From: Coprinellus micaceus
Taxonomy: Eukaryota; Basidiomycota; Agaricomycetes; Agaricales; Psathyrellaceae
Length of the DNA stretch: 64,000 nt
Assembly (NCBI GenBank): GCA_951394405.1
Contig: OX596339.1
Coordinates: 2,666,001-2,730,000, forward strand
Reading direction: 5' to 3'
Under the pieces are notes generated by a model. It was not told the DNA's origin. It ran no database searches and saw only the letters and a program-made list of their open reading frames with translations. The position numbers and the translations under genes are program-made. Of the stretch, positions 23,691-34,862 are shown in pieces; position 1 is the stretch's first letter; each line of letters starts with the position of its first letter.

Positions 23691-25196
23691 ATGTCGTACA
23701 CGGGCGCCTACTCAACTCAGCCGCCCTCGGCCGGGCCGCCACTCCGCGAAGAAGGGCAGCAAGCAGCAGCCACACAAGCCCAACCTCCAACCACCATCCA
23801 GATACCAGAGTATAATGCAGAGGAGAACGAGCAGAAGGGGCGTCTGGGAGAGAAGAAACCTTCCAGGAATCGCGGGGAGATGGTGAGTACCCGCAGCGCT
23901 TCGTAACGGAGGCGATAGGGGCTAATCGTTGCGCGCCTAACAGAAAATCAGAGTCGATCCTCGGTCCCACAGTGCCGCAGCATCACCCAAGTCACCCAAG
24001 TCCCCAACCCGGGCGAAGTTTGCGCGTAAGGCAACGGACGGGACTGCAGCGAAGTCAGCCCGGGGAACCCCGCAGGGTCGTCGCCAATCTCTCTCGACAA
24101 ACGAGCACAGTAGTGTCGTCCACCACGCTGAATCCGTTCAACCCAAAGTGGGGTACGAATACCATCCCCCGCCGCAGACGCCTTCGTACGCTACATTCGC
24201 AAGACTGCCTACGCTACCACCCATATCTACCCCAGAGGGATCGATGCTGTTCACGGGCACAGCAGGGCACCTGGCTTGCCCAGTACCCGCAGGCGACCTC
24301 TACAATCCCCGACCGCAAAGCCACGGAACCCCAGCTGGGTCTCTGTGGGTCAATCCCGCGATTCAGAAACAAGTCCGCCTTCATTCCTACCTCTCGCCCC
24401 AGGACGTCTCACCGGGCTACCCATCCGCTCCTTCGCCAACCCCGTCTGCGGTGTCGGCCTCGTCTTATACGTCTTCATCAACATCTTCGTCGGGCTACTC
24501 GCACTTGGGGTTCACCAGAATCTCGTCACCATGGTCTCCACCTCCGAGTCCCACTCCAGACTTCTCGCCGTCCACTCCGTACATGCTTACTCCGCAGGCC
24601 TTGAGGTACAAGCCCCTGGAGGAGCACGATAGGCTCCCTAGCAGCCAATTTGGAGCGCAAGGGCCTGTGGACGCTGTACATGGCCTCCGTCAACGCTCAG
24701 CTCTGTCTCCAGAACGCCCCAGGTACCCGAGCGTGAAGTTCCAAGTGAAGGGAGGGTCGCAGCCAGGAGTGAGGGTCGACAAGGTTGTTGGGGCACTGTA
24801 CGACCCAATTCTCGAGAACGGAGATATGACGCCCTTCGAGATCTACAATTTCGTCAAGGTGCACTACACGGTGAGCTGAGAGTTCAATCACTAAACTGTT
24901 AGATAAGATACTCACCCATAATTTCCCCCGTACAGTGGCCAGGTTACGACACTCACGCCAAACGCGTCTCGACTCTCAACAAGACGATCACCACCCAACA
25001 GATCATGCTCGCAGTCTGTACAGAGTTCCACAAGTGGGCGACGTCGAAGGCGGTGAAGAGCGCCAACCACCAACACCCTGGTTGGGCGTTGGGGTCCGAC
25101 GTCGACCCAATGAACGTCTTCGTCACAGAGCTCGTCCACCTGGAAGGAATGGACTGGCAACTCGTGTGCACGCTAGGCCCTCCCCGTCAACATTAG
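23691..25196 (+). CDS. Ser/Pro-rich protein with conserved C-terminal domain, function unknown
   Basis: Three exons (23691-23882, 23944-24870, 24936-25196) encode 459 residues. The first 300 or so are low-complexity, rich in Ser, Pro, Tyr and Gln, with a basic patch (KSPTRAKFARKATDGTAAKS). The C-terminal 150 residues look folded: YPSVKFQVKGGSQPGVRVDK, then GALYDPILENGDMTPFEIYN, then WPGYDTHAKRVSTLNKTITT, then MLAVCTEFHKWATSKAVKSA, ending LVCTLGPPRQH. I do not recognise the domain. The second splice changes a stop codon (the unspliced frame ends at TGA 24877-24879) into the continuing exon, supporting the model. There is no signal peptide or membrane segment. It is convergent with VPS51. Confidence 0.82.
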
Positions 25197-25590
25197 GGCC
25201 CCTAGTGACTTTTCGTTGCGCTTCTGTCTGTATATTGACGACTTCTCCGCTCCTTCTTTATGCTTTACTTATTGACTTGTTTACCGCTCCCTGCGTCCCC
25301 CAACTACGAGGGTGCTGGCTGGCCGGCCCTCCCCCACGATCATTTACGACCCACCATCTCGCTGTGACTGCCCACTGCGAAGACGTGCCATAACAGACAC
25401 TTCGCTGCGTACGTTCTTTAAAACCCGCGTAAAGGGTTTCTTCCAAGCTTAATAGCATAACACACATTCGTTTAGCTTAGCCGTACACTTGTAACAACAG
25501 CAATAGCATATGCACCTTAGATATCCTCCTTCCACCTTGAGTCCCTCAACCCGCAGATCCATGGTTCCCCACCACAGCCTCATTCTAGCC
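25197..25590. other. Convergent spacer to VPS51
   Basis: This 394 bp lies between two stop codons and should hold both 3' untranslated regions. A 92-codon minus-strand frame overlapping the end of VPS51 is out of frame with it and unrecognised. Confidence 0.5.
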
Positions 25591-26419
25591 TCATCCACTG
25601 TGACGCGAAGGAGGGGAGGTCGGTCTCCTTGGGGGCGTATCGCGTCCCTGACTTTCGGGAGAGACTTCGTTGCACAACCTTGATATATCAGAGAACGCTG
25701 CACGGAGAAGGTCGAGGTCGGCGTCAAGGCTCTCCGCGTGGGCTTTCATCGCGCCTATGGTATCGCTCGCGGCGATGAGTTCGTGGTGGTGATTGTACAC
25801 CAGCGATTGTCGTTCGCTGTCCAGTTGTCTGATTTCTGTGAGCGTGAAAAGTAACGTCATGTCATGTCTTCAGCATCGATAGTCAAAGCGAAGGGGGGCG
25901 GAGAGCAAGCGTACCAGACATAAGCTCGTTCTCCTTCCTCAAAAGCGTCGGCAACGAACTCGTCGTGATCAACTGCTCATAATAACTCTTCGCATCGAAC
26001 GCAGTCGAATCTACCAGCAGCACAATTCCGCTTCATCAGGACCTCCATCCCTCACATCCTCCTAGGGCAAAGCACGCACTCAAGTCCATAGGATCGTCCG
26101 GACTACTCTTCTCCCTCGCCGGAGGGGGTCCCACACCGAGCCCATAATGCTTCCTCAATAAATCCCTCGCACGCGTCTTCCCAGCCCCACCGCCCCCTGG
26201 TACCGGGGTCGTACTCCCACTACTCGGCCCAGCGGTCCCTGGTCCTCCTCCTAATGCAATAGGTTTCCGTGGGGGCGTAGCAGCGCCAGAGTTATGCTGC
26301 AAGAGCGTTTGGGATGCACTGATATGGCTTGTATTGCCTGGCTGCGGACCTAGAGAGACGGAGCGCAGGAGAGAGAGAGGTGAGGCGGCGGCTGTGGGGG
26401 CGAGGCTTGATGGAGGCAT
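25591..26419 (-). CDS. VPS51: Vps51, GARP/EARP tethering complex subunit
   Basis: Vps51 links the GARP complex to the SNARE Tlg1 and to Vps52-54 for endosome-to-Golgi retrieval. Exons 26080-26419, 25915-26010 and 25591-25835 give 226 residues. The recognisable core is DAKSYYEQLITTSSLPTLLR, then KENELMSEIRQLDSERQSLV, then YNHHHELIAASDTIGAMKAH, then AESLDADLDLLRAAFSDISR; this is the conserved N-terminal Vps51/Vps67 helical region. It is preceded by a 110-residue Gly/Pro/Ser-rich leader including LLRKHYGLGVG, the usual fungal Vps51 start motif, here shifted inward. The protein is short, like yeast Vps51 and unlike the long animal form. The C-terminal tail (PPRRPTSPPSRHSG) is low-complexity. Confidence 0.88.
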
Positions 26420-26763
26420 GGAAAGATAGATGGTGAGTGGGTGAGGGGGTATATGGAGGCTGGGTATTGGGATGGTACAAGCGTGAACCGAGATGCATCA
26501 TCAGTGCATCACTGACAAGCGGAATGATATTTGTGGATCCATATGGACGCTGTCCTCATAGTTTCATTACCCAACAGCTGTACTGCGTTTCGGGATATTG
26601 ATATGTCGTATGGATTACAATGATTAATAGAGTTCCATCGCCTGCAAAGTAGAGGTACATCTCAACGAAAATTAAATACCAGTCCAAGAAATGATAAAGG
26701 CAGTGGTACCAGTACATACAACAACGAATTTTGAAGTCCCTAGCTCAGCACTCATATCTCCTG
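26420..26763. other. Spacer between VPS51 and the SANT gene
   Basis: This 344 bp holds the VPS51 upstream region and the 3' region of the next minus-strand gene. I see no reading frame or clear element in it. Confidence 0.5.
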
Positions 26764-28544
26764 CTACCGACCATCCCCACGCGAATGTCCATTCGCCGTA
26801 AACAATGAATAAGGATTCACCTGCTTATTCGCCTGGGTACCCCCATCCGTCGGCCTCGGTCTATAATAACTCGCACGCGGCTGCTGGTCCCCCGCCCCAG
26901 TGAGACCCGAGCCCGAGCTTGAACTGGGGAGAAGCGGCGACGCCGTAGTCATTGCCACAGTCGGCATCGGCCAAGGCAACGTCGAACCCGTCGACGCCGT
27001 GGTCGCAGCTGGCGCAGGCGTCGCATTTGACGAAGACCCCGGCCTTTGCAAGTTCTGCAACGCGGGCGACGCTTGCGGGGTCGCACTATGCTGGTGCTCC
27101 GGGGACGCCGTCGTCTGAACCTGCGCCGCCGACCCCTCCTGCTGCTGCCCCTCATCAGCCCCCCTCCTCCGCTTCGGTACCCGCGTCGAGCTCTCCTTCA
27201 GCCCCAAAGCCGTCGCCCTGATCAGAATCTGGTGTCTCGACCTCCCGTCACCAAACTGCCGTATCACGTACTCCCAGTCCATCTCCCCATTCGCGGTGCG
27301 CCCTTTGCTCTCCTCAGCCAGCCGACGCAGCCGTTCTGTCTCTTCGTCTGTCCACGGTCCCGAGGCGACCCCCGTTGTGCTCGTCGTAGGAGCGGGGGCT
27401 GGTGTTCCCTGGGTACTCGTCGATGCCACGGGCTGGCTCGTAGGCTGCGGCTGTGGCTGTGGCTGTGGCTGCGGCTGCGGTTGCGATTGTGCTTGGGGGT
27501 AGTACCCTGGTGGAGGCGGCGGTGGGGGCGCGTAGGGGTACTGGTAATACGGCGCCGTGGCGTACTGCCCTGGAGTCGCGAACACAGGGTACTGTGGCGT
27601 AGCAGGTACGTAGCCAGGCGCCTGCCCGCCCAAGGGCACGACGAAGCTCTGTGGGTTGGTGATCACCGGGGCTGTGGATGAGGACGCGCCTGATGAACCA
27701 GAATGGGCGTTACTCGTGGAGTAGAGTGTGGGGAGAGGGGGGTACATGGGGGGTGGGGGGTTCGCGACAAGTTGGGAAGGGTTGGCGAGCAGGGCGTCGC
27801 ATATCCGTTTGGCGTCGCCGAGCATGGCGAGCGGGTCAAGCTTCGCGCCTGGGCCCATGTGGTAACATTGGGCGATGACCAAGGGGTTTGTTCCTTTCTG
27901 CCCCCGTCTGTTAACCTTTGAACGAACCATGATGGGCATAGGTACTCACCACAAGCTCCTCGGCCGCTCCATAGAATTCCGTACAGAGACTCAGCACCCT
28001 CCATTGAAATTCGTAGTACTGCTGATTCGCGGGGGTGAGATCGGGGTGTGGGGGTGGACCAGGTTGTGCTTGTTCCGCTGCTGCTGCCTTCGAGCCGGGG
28101 GGTGCACGGGGTTTTCTGTTCTTGGATCCTCGTGGTCGACCGGGACGCCTTTTCTCTTGAGAATGACCCGGGTCTTGGACGATCTGGATGGAGGGTTCTA
28201 CGCCGTTATTGATACTGTGACGCTCTAATTAGCGGCAGCTTCATCTGAGGAGACACAGCGACCCACAAGTTTGTCCGTGGAGGTGATGCAGGCGCCGCCT
28301 CTCGTCGGTCGTGGCTATTCAATTCCAATTGACCTTCAACGATGCCCTCGTCGTCATCCTCTTGGTCCTCGTCGTCTTGTAGGTCTTCCTGCATGGGCTG
28401 CTGCTGCCGAACGCCTGGAATAGATGCCGGCTGCGGTGGTGGCGTATATACAGAAGACGACGAGTACGGCGATCTGGATTGTGCTCCAGCCAGAGGGGGG
28501 TTTAGGGCATGTGAAAGGGGTTGGTAGTGCTGCGAGCTATCCAT
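26764..28544 (-). CDS. AT-hook and SANT/Myb-like DNA-binding protein
   Basis: Exons 28267-28544, 27950-28214 and 26764-27897 encode 558 residues. An acidic N-terminus (QEDLQDDEDQEDDDEGIVEG) is followed by an AT-hook-like basic patch (KRRPGRPRGSKNRKPRAPPG) at about residue 110, which would bind the minor groove of AT-rich DNA. A short helical region follows (QYYEFQWRVLSLCTEFYGAA), then a Tyr/Pro-rich stretch and a Gln-Pro repeat. A SANT/Myb-like helix set appears at about residues 370-430 (GPWTDEETERLRRLAEESKG, then EMDWEYVIRQFGDGRSRHQI). The C-terminal 150 residues are Thr/Ser/Ala/Pro-rich. It is probably a nuclear regulator or chromatin factor; its targets are unknown. Splice phases agree. 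Confidence 0.85.
27443..27490. repeat. Hexanucleotide repeat encoding a Gln-Pro tract
   Basis: About six imperfect tandem copies of GGCTGY on the plus strand read on the minus strand as alternating Gln and Pro codons inside the SANT gene. The third-position variation (CCG or CCA) shows it is an old, drifting repeat. Length polymorphism between strains is likely. Confidence 0.8.
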
Positions 28545-29481
28545 TGGATGAACTGGCTAATCCAGCGCGATGTAGTTGTTTTGAGGCGCAGATTCCGGTA
28601 CTAAGGTTAGTCTCAGTGTCGACCGAGTGGCCTCGGAGGAAGATATAGTGTTCAAGGCGTCGCCCTGTGGCTTCTAGGTCAGTCACGATCTCTCTGTTCG
28701 CAACTCCAACTCCAACTCGCCGCGGCCATCCGCCATGCCTGCACAACAACCTTCGTCGAGCACAAGCTCCACGGCCAACGACATCGTCGACTTGGAAAAG
28801 GAGCGACACGGCTCGGAAGATATGATTACCTGTTTGAACGGCAGTTCGGGGGTCCAAAGGAATATTGGCCTAGAAATCCTTTATTCGTCTCAGATGTATT
28901 GCTCATCAATAAAATATAACACCAACCGGGGTTTGTCGTAGTCCTCGCCCTCAGTAGTTCTTCGACACTGCCCCCCTTCGTAGCCGAGACAGAAAATCAC
29001 GAAGCAGTGAAAAGGGTCCAAGGACCCTGGACGTTGGGTAGATAGAGCGCTCTCGTCGTCGGAAACGGCGACCAAGTGTGGGAATTCAATATTCAACGAC
29101 CGACCGTGACATTTCTGGAGTTGTGACGCACGGCGTGACGCGAATTCTTTTGTGTGTGCTTGTTTATTTCACAAGCTCTTCAACCAATTCAGCACCTCCA
29201 GAGGTTGTGCTTGGGTAGTCCACTACCACGACCTCGGCGTTGGAAACGCAACAAATCAGGTTCCGAAAGCTACATATGTTTTCACAGGGGCCCAACGCAA
29301 CGTGTACCAGGCGTTTCAAAGGTCCCGGGGCTTCTTGAATACAAACCCGATCGAAATACCCCTCCAGGACTCTGGATCTCATCAGAATTTCAGTCTGTCG
29401 CGACATAGTCCACTATAAAACCCACACTAGGTCGTCAAACGTCTCCTGGTATTCCCCACCATCGGCAGTCCCTATATAACA
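28545..29481. other. Divergent spacer between the SANT gene and the DUF1295 gene
   Basis: This 0.94 kb carries the upstream regions of both flanking genes. A 68-codon plus-strand frame at 28735-28941 begins MPAQQPSSSTSSTANDIVDL; I could not extend it by splicing and regard it as chance or a relic. The right edge contains a TATA-like box, listed separately. Confidence 0.45.
29414..29420 (+). promoter_or_regulatory. TATA-like box
   Basis: TATAAAA lies 62 bp upstream of the ATG of the DUF1295 gene at 29482. The spacing fits a fungal core promoter, though a second TATA-like string (TATATAA) lies immediately before the start codon. Confidence 0.5.
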
Positions 29482-30673
29482 ATGACCGTGTTCTCGAAGC
29501 TTGTCCCCACCGCCATCAGCGCTTATGGCCTCCAAACGCGTATGTCCGGGCGCTTATAGTTCGTTGTATCACAAACTGATGTCAGATTCTCTTGTTTTTA
29601 GTGTTCGCGGCCATCTTCGTACCCCAGCAGAACGAGAAGTACTACGACCTTTGTGGTGCAGTGGGATGGCTGTCAACGACGTTCATCTCCCTCTATTATC
29701 CAACTCTGAGAGCCAAATTCCTCGAGGGCAACATTATTCCCTTTCCTCCTTTATCGAGTTTCGGTCCCCGTCAGGTGCTGCTGAGCGCTGCGCTTGGCCT
29801 TTGGAGTGCTCGCCTTGGAACCTACCTTGCAACGGTATGCCCACAGCGTCCGCGATGTGCATGCAAGTTCTTATGCGGTCGTCCACAGAGGGCAATCAAG
29901 GCTGGCGGGGACTCGCGCTTTGACGAAACGAAGAAGCAGCCTCGCAGGTTCACATTCTTCTGGATCGCTCAAGGTATCTCGTCATGCATCATGCCGCGAG
30001 TCGCGCGACTCACGTCAAGTCTTCGCAGCGACATGGATCATGACTGTCGGCTTGAATGTCTACCTCGTCAACAGTCTCCCCTATTCGCTCAGTCCGCCCC
30101 TAGGCGTCAGAGACTATATTGGTCTTGGTATTTATGGGACATCATTCATTTTCGAATGTGTCGCGGACTACCAGAAGACAGCATGGCGGCGTGCCAAAGA
30201 AAACAAGGTGCATGACGAAAAGTTCATCACGTCAGGCCTCTGGAGTATTTCGAGGCATCCCAAGTGAGTTGTCCACACAACTCGAAATAACGTGTCTAAC
30301 GAACGCCACAGTTACCTGGGGGAGGTCGGAATTTGGACGGGAATTTACGTGCTGGCCTCGACGGCACTTCAGAGTCCCTACTTCCCGAGGGGAACTGTCG
30401 CTTTGGGTGCCGTCAGCCCGCTATTCACTTGGTACATCCTGACTAAGGTGAGTCTATATCCAAACGGACCCGTATGAAGCAGAGTGTAACCGATCAACAG
30501 GTATCCGGGATTCCACCGCTGGAGCGGCAGGGAAAAAAGAAGTGGGGAGACAATCCGAAGTGGCAGGAGTATACACGGTGAGTGCATGAGTATTATATCT
30601 TGCTTGTCCCCAGTCTGAAGATGGCCTGGGCAGCGATGTACCTGTGTTCTGGCCATGGGGAGGCCGTGGATGA
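29482..30673 (+). CDS. DUF1295 steroid-reductase-like membrane protein
   Basis: Members of this family (PF06966) share the membrane fold of steroid 5-alpha-reductases and C14 sterol reductases; the substrate of the fungal proteins is not established. Seven exons (29482-29539, 29602-29834, 29889-29973, 30029-30263, 30312-30447, 30501-30577, 30634-30673) give 287 residues, with every phase matching. The conserved signature is near the C-terminus (SGLWSISRHPNYLGEVGIW), and TRAIKAGGDSRFDETKKQP lies between the early and middle membrane segments. The protein ends VPVFWPWGGRG after an intron whose acceptor is GGGCAG at 30633; using the earlier CAG instead would give a longer odd tail. About six hydrophobic segments are visible. 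ERG3 starts 302 bp downstream on the same strand. Confidence 0.92.
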
Positions 30674-30975
30674 AGTGAAAGTGGTCCGGTTAGATGAAAT
30701 GTGGCGCGACTCTATGTATTTGATATTCCATTGATACATACCGCAATGCATAGAGGTAGTTGAAGTAAGGCCCAAGACCGAACGACGGTGTACCCCGGCT
30801 TGCCTGGCCTCTGAAATTGGCGCTGACAAGATGGATATGACGCCAGGCGCGCAAATCTTATCTCCGGAAATGTTCGCACGCAAGCCCGAAAAATTGGCAA
30901 GTGGTCTGATTCGAGTGTTGCTCGGAAACATAAAAAGATGTCAGGACGGTCAATTAATCTGTATTCCTCGCCGCC

Positions 30976-32089
30976 ATGGATCTCGTACTCAGCATCGCGG
31001 ACGACCTCGTCCTCGACAAACTTTGGGCAAAGCTCGTCCCTCTCGAGGCCTTTGCCGCCTCGCCAGAACTACTGGCATCAGCAAACGCGACCGCGTCCTT
31101 CCTCCCTCTCGCCGCCGCCGCCTCCAAATGGACTCAGTTCGTCACCTACCTCCCCCACCCGCCGTTGCAGGTAGCAGCAGCAAAGACCATCGCCGGCGTC
31201 TCAGCGTGGCCACGAGAATATATTCCGAGGCAGCTGCTCTCTCTTGTGGTCATCACCATGATTGGCATCCATCTCCTCTACTTCCTCATTGCCGGCTTCA
31301 GCTACTACGTGATATTCAACCACGAGATGATGAAGCATCCCCGTTTCCTCAAGAACCAAGTGAGACTTGAGATTCAGAAGAGCATGAGCTCATTCCCGGG
31401 CATGATGGCCCTCACCATCCCATGGTTCCAGGCGGAGGTGATGGGGTATTCAAAGATGTATGACGGGGCGGACACCTACGGGTATGCATACCTGGTCCTG
31501 TCGGTTCCTTTGTGAGTGTCCATTCTCTTCGTTACGCATCCCGGTTACTGAATAACGCGGCAGGTTCTTGCTCTTCACCGACTATTGCATCTACTGGATC
31601 CACCGATGGCTACACCTGCCAATAATCTACAAGTACATTCACAAGCCCCATCACAAGTGGATTATCCCAACTCCCTTCGCATCGCATGCCTTCCACCCTC
31701 TCGACGGCTATGCCCAATCATTACCCTACCACCTCTTCCCCTTCATCTTCCCCATCCACCGAACCACGTACCTTGTCCTCTTCGTCTGCGTCAACATCTG
31801 GAGTATCTTTGTAAGTTTCCGCCCTTTTGATTCCACGGCTTTAACTGACCTCGGTGCTGTATAGATTCACGACTCGGACATGATCACCGGCCATCCCCTG
31901 GAGAGGATCATCAACGGGCCTGCACACCATACCCTGCATCACATCTACTTCACCGTCAACTACGGCCAATACTTCACATGGGCCGACCGCGCTGGCGGCT
32001 CATATCGCCACCCCGACTCTTCGCTGGACCCACTTAACGATATCAAGGAGGCCGAAAAGGCCGCCGCCAACGCCCTCAAGATGGAGTAG
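30976..32089 (+). CDS. ERG3: C-5 sterol desaturase Erg3
   Basis: Erg3 introduces the C5-C6 double bond into episterol in the endoplasmic reticulum late in ergosterol synthesis, using iron, oxygen and cytochrome b5. Exons 30976-31511, 31564-31810 and 31865-32089 encode 335 residues. The three histidine boxes that hold the di-iron centre are present: HRWLH, HKPHH and HTLHH. Hydrophobic segments include [20 protein letters not shown] and [19 protein letters not shown]. Other family signatures are [20 protein letters not shown] and IVHDSDM-like [20 protein letters not shown]. Length is close to that of other fungal Erg3 proteins. It follows the DUF1295 gene in tandem, but with its own spacer, so it is separately transcribed or, at most, co-regulated. 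Confidence 0.95.
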
Positions 32090-33170
32090 ACGCACACAGC
32101 GCTCTCCAAGCATGTAACACAAAAACCGGGTCGAGAACCCGTGCAACGAGCAATGATACTTGTATATTTATAATCCTTTAATATCCCCTCAGGGCCAATT
32201 GGCGCTTTCCATTTACCCTGCAAGCTCGCTACAACCTCTTCGTTCGCCCCCCACACACACTTGATTCCGCGTTACCATATCCTCCGCCACCACTCCCCTG
32301 GCTCTATCTTCGCCCGCCCCGCCCCGCCTCCTGCTTCCGCGTCGGCTTGCTTGGCCCTCAGGACACTTTCATCCCATATCATGCATACCTACCCTTCGGC
32401 ATCCTCTGGCATTCAAGCTTCAAGCATTTTCTGTGCATTATATTATAACGACCGTCACCGCACTCCTATTTACAGATATCTATTGCTGGCTACACCCTCC
32501 TAGCTCGCTCATGGTCGCGCACTTTTTTTATTCCGGTTTTTAGACAATTCCCCTGCCCTCCTCCAACCAAGGCTGTTGTTGACGTTGTAATATACTGCTG
32601 GTTTTCCAAGCATCGCTTTGGGTCAGTGCGGCAAATACGCGCTCGCACCAACAGGGTTGAGAGTGAGCCCATAGAGCCTTACTTCTTACTTAAATGAACG
32701 TGGAGTGCAAAGACTCTCCGCAATCGTCACTGGGCAGCTGCTGACGGTGTTTTTTCCGCCCGATCGCGTTGCAGGTCGCACTTGGCACGGAGTGAGCTCT
32801 CCCGAAGATCAAAAAAGTAAGTTATGGGCGTCTAAGTAATCTCGATCCGGCGCCTATTTTGACAGACAGTGACCTAATATGCCTTCCACCACGTGCACCT
32901 AACTCGGCTCCATCCCGGTTTGCGGCCTTGGCAACGCATATTAAGGTAGGTCTGGCCCTGCCTGGCCGAGGCGCCTTGGTTGAACGTCGGTGCTGCGTTC
33001 CTCCAGGCGGTAGGGTAATATCAAGCGAGCGGAGGAAGATATATAGATTCTCATTAATGGTCACGAAATGTGCCCTCCGGCTAAGAAGACGAAGAAGGCA
33101 ATAAACGATAAAGGTACATTGAGTAGTTGCAGTTCACATAAGCATCGAGGAGAACGCAGAAATGAGGTGG
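32090..33170. other. Convergent spacer ERG3/B2, no gene seen
   Basis: This 1.1 kb begins with the probable ERG3 3' untranslated region (C/T-rich) and ends with the downstream region of B2. Frames are short. Two variants of the recurring motif occur together (GGGCGTCTAAG near 32825 and CGGCGCCTA near 32850). Confidence 0.5.
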
Positions 33171-34862
33171 TTAAAGTGCGTGGAAGACTTGTCGTTCACA
33201 ACGATCGGGTAATCCGCCGGCCTCTCCCAAAAGCTCGTAGACGCCTCCAATGACAATCCCATCCAGTGTGGAATAGGAGACATCTATCTCGAAGGGGGTG
33301 TCTAGAAATTCCTCTATGTATCGGTCGATGAACTGATCCATCCAGACTTCACTGGCCGGCTGGTCTTTGAACATCATGATGTTCATGGCTTGTATGGGCC
33401 TCTTTTCCGGCAATTCCGACCAAGCTTGACTTAATCGAGTGAAAAACCCTCCGCCCCCGGAAAGTCGATAGACCTCGCGCTGCGATGTTTGCCCAGATGA
33501 GGTGCCATTTGTTCCATCCCACCTATGACCCAAAAAGCTTTCCCAGGAGCAGACCAGGATTCGCACTTGCGAGAGGAGGGGGGCGTTGCGAAGGAAAGAG
33601 CCGATCGTCTCGAATGTCCGGAGGAATGGTTGAGCGATCTGTTGCGACACTCCTTGTTCTAGAAGGCGTTTGTCACCCACGGAGAAGGCCAGGTCGAACT
33701 TTTCCAATGCGGGAGCTGAAATCGTGAAAGGGAAATACGTGTCAGAAGAGACACCCCACGGCCCTCTCAAGAACTTGAGGCCGCCGTCGTGAATTTCGAG
33801 AACCTTGAGCTTGGGCAGATTGATATCTGCCGTAGAAGGTGAAAGGTACAGGCAGGTGAGGTGGAGGTAGACGAGTTTGCAGGCTCCGGGGAATATTGAC
33901 GGGAGCTTGTGCGCCGCATTGATCCGCAGAAAGAAGGAATCGATGAAAGTAGTGTATGGTAGGCCGAGGGATAGGTGTGTTAGTCCTCGGCACGGGATAG
34001 TGAGGCCCTCGATGTCTTGGGTAGCCTCGGGATGGGTGAATAGAAAGAGCTTGTTCAGTTTCGGCGTCTTAAACGCAACGCCCTCTGGTATAGTGCTGGG
34101 GAGGAACAATTGTCTGAGGAGGGGCATGTTGATCTCGAAAGGTTCGGAGAATACGACACTGCCAGCTCCAACGAGATCCAAGGATACCAGCTGGAGTCGG
34201 AGTTGAAGGACCATGTCGAAGAGAAGCCGCGTGCGGAAGGGAAAATGTTTGCAGTGCAGAGAGACATGGGTCAGGTTACTGCCATACAAGCCAATGGCAC
34301 TTGTCAGCCGTTTGATACATCTGTCTGCCTTGTTCTCTGAAAGAGTTGGAAACCCCCTTCCAATATGGCGATTGACGACAACGGGATGGGACCAAAGCTC
34401 TTTCGTCTGTAGGGCAATGTCACGCCAATACTTCGACACTTGAGTGAGGGTGTGGCCTGGAGGTCGCGAGCTACGCGTTTGGGTATTGACCACATCGAAG
34501 AAATCGTCGATGGTAGCGAGCGTGAAGATGTAGGAAAGAATCTCCAAAGGTAGAGTGCGGATAGGCGACGGTTGGCGGAGGGATCGACACCACTCGATGT
34601 CCCCTCTCGCCACTCCTAGCTTGGCCCAAAGCGCCGAGGCAGTTTCGCTAGCCCCAGTGATTTGATCGAAGGCAAAGTCTACCAGTGAGAGGTCGCGCTG
34701 ACATTCCTCGGCCGTACGTTGCCAGGCCTCCTCGTGTAACAGAGACACCTCGCTCTGCAGCTGATCCACGACACGTTCCACCATATCGCGGTCGACCGGG
34801 TAGGTATGAGTGTTCGCTCGGGACATGTGTTTGAGGGTCGAAATGTCCATCGCGCCTTGCAT
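33171..34862 (-). CDS. F-box/LRR protein, type B copy 2 (B2)
   Basis: A single exon encodes 563 residues when started at the first in-frame ATG (MQGAMDISTLKHMSRAN). An N-terminal helical segment (RDMVERVVDQLQSEVSLLHE) precedes the F-box-like motif (IRTLPLEILSYIFTLATIDD), then VSKYWRDIALQTKELWSHP. Leucine-rich segments follow (LVSLDLVGAG, KLNKLFLFTHPE, KLVYLHLTCLYL, LPKLKVLEIHDGG). The domain order and many blocks match B1 at 17821, for example VSKYWRDVAFQTKE against VSKYWRDIALQTKE. A plausible intron (donor GTATGT near 34924, acceptor CCCACAG near 34877) lies just upstream, so a 5' exon may exist. It is head to head with A2. Function as SCF substrate receptor is inferred. Confidence 0.86.
   Translation of the reverse strand: MQGAMDISTLKHMSRANTHTYPVDRDMVERVVDQLQSEVSLLHEEAWQRTAEECQRDLSLVDFAFDQITGASETASALWAKLGVARGDIEWCRSLRQPSPIRTLPLEILSYIFTLATIDDFFDVVNTQTRSSRPPGHTLTQVSKYWRDIALQTKELWSHPVVVNRHIGRGFPTLSENKADRCIKRLTSAIGLYGSNLTHVSLHCKHFPFRTRLLFDMVLQLRLQLVSLDLVGAGSVVFSEPFEINMPLLRQLFLPSTIPEGVAFKTPKLNKLFLFTHPEATQDIEGLTIPCRGLTHLSLGLPYTTFIDSFFLRINAAHKLPSIFPGACKLVYLHLTCLYLSPSTADINLPKLKVLEIHDGGLKFLRGPWGVSSDTYFPFTISAPALEKFDLAFSVGDKRLLEQGVSQQIAQPFLRTFETIGSFLRNAPLLSQVRILVCSWESFLGHRWDGTNGTSSGQTSQREVYRLSGGGGFFTRLSQAWSELPEKRPIQAMNIMMFKDQPASEVWMDQFIDRYIEEFLDTPFEIDVSYSTLDGIVIGGVYELLGEAGGLPDRCERQVFHAL

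Noticed and set aside
27443..27490. Possible CRISPR-like or other functional repeat array
   Set aside because: It is a simple hexanucleotide repeat inside a coding exon, and the genome is eukaryotic.
28735..28941. Short plus-strand frame that looks like the N-terminus of a fungal transporter
   Set aside because: No membrane segments follow, and I found no splice site to extend it.
19789..32089. A functional gene cluster (secondary-metabolite type)
   Set aside because: The neighbours are unrelated housekeeping genes with no backbone synthase, transporter or pathway regulator.
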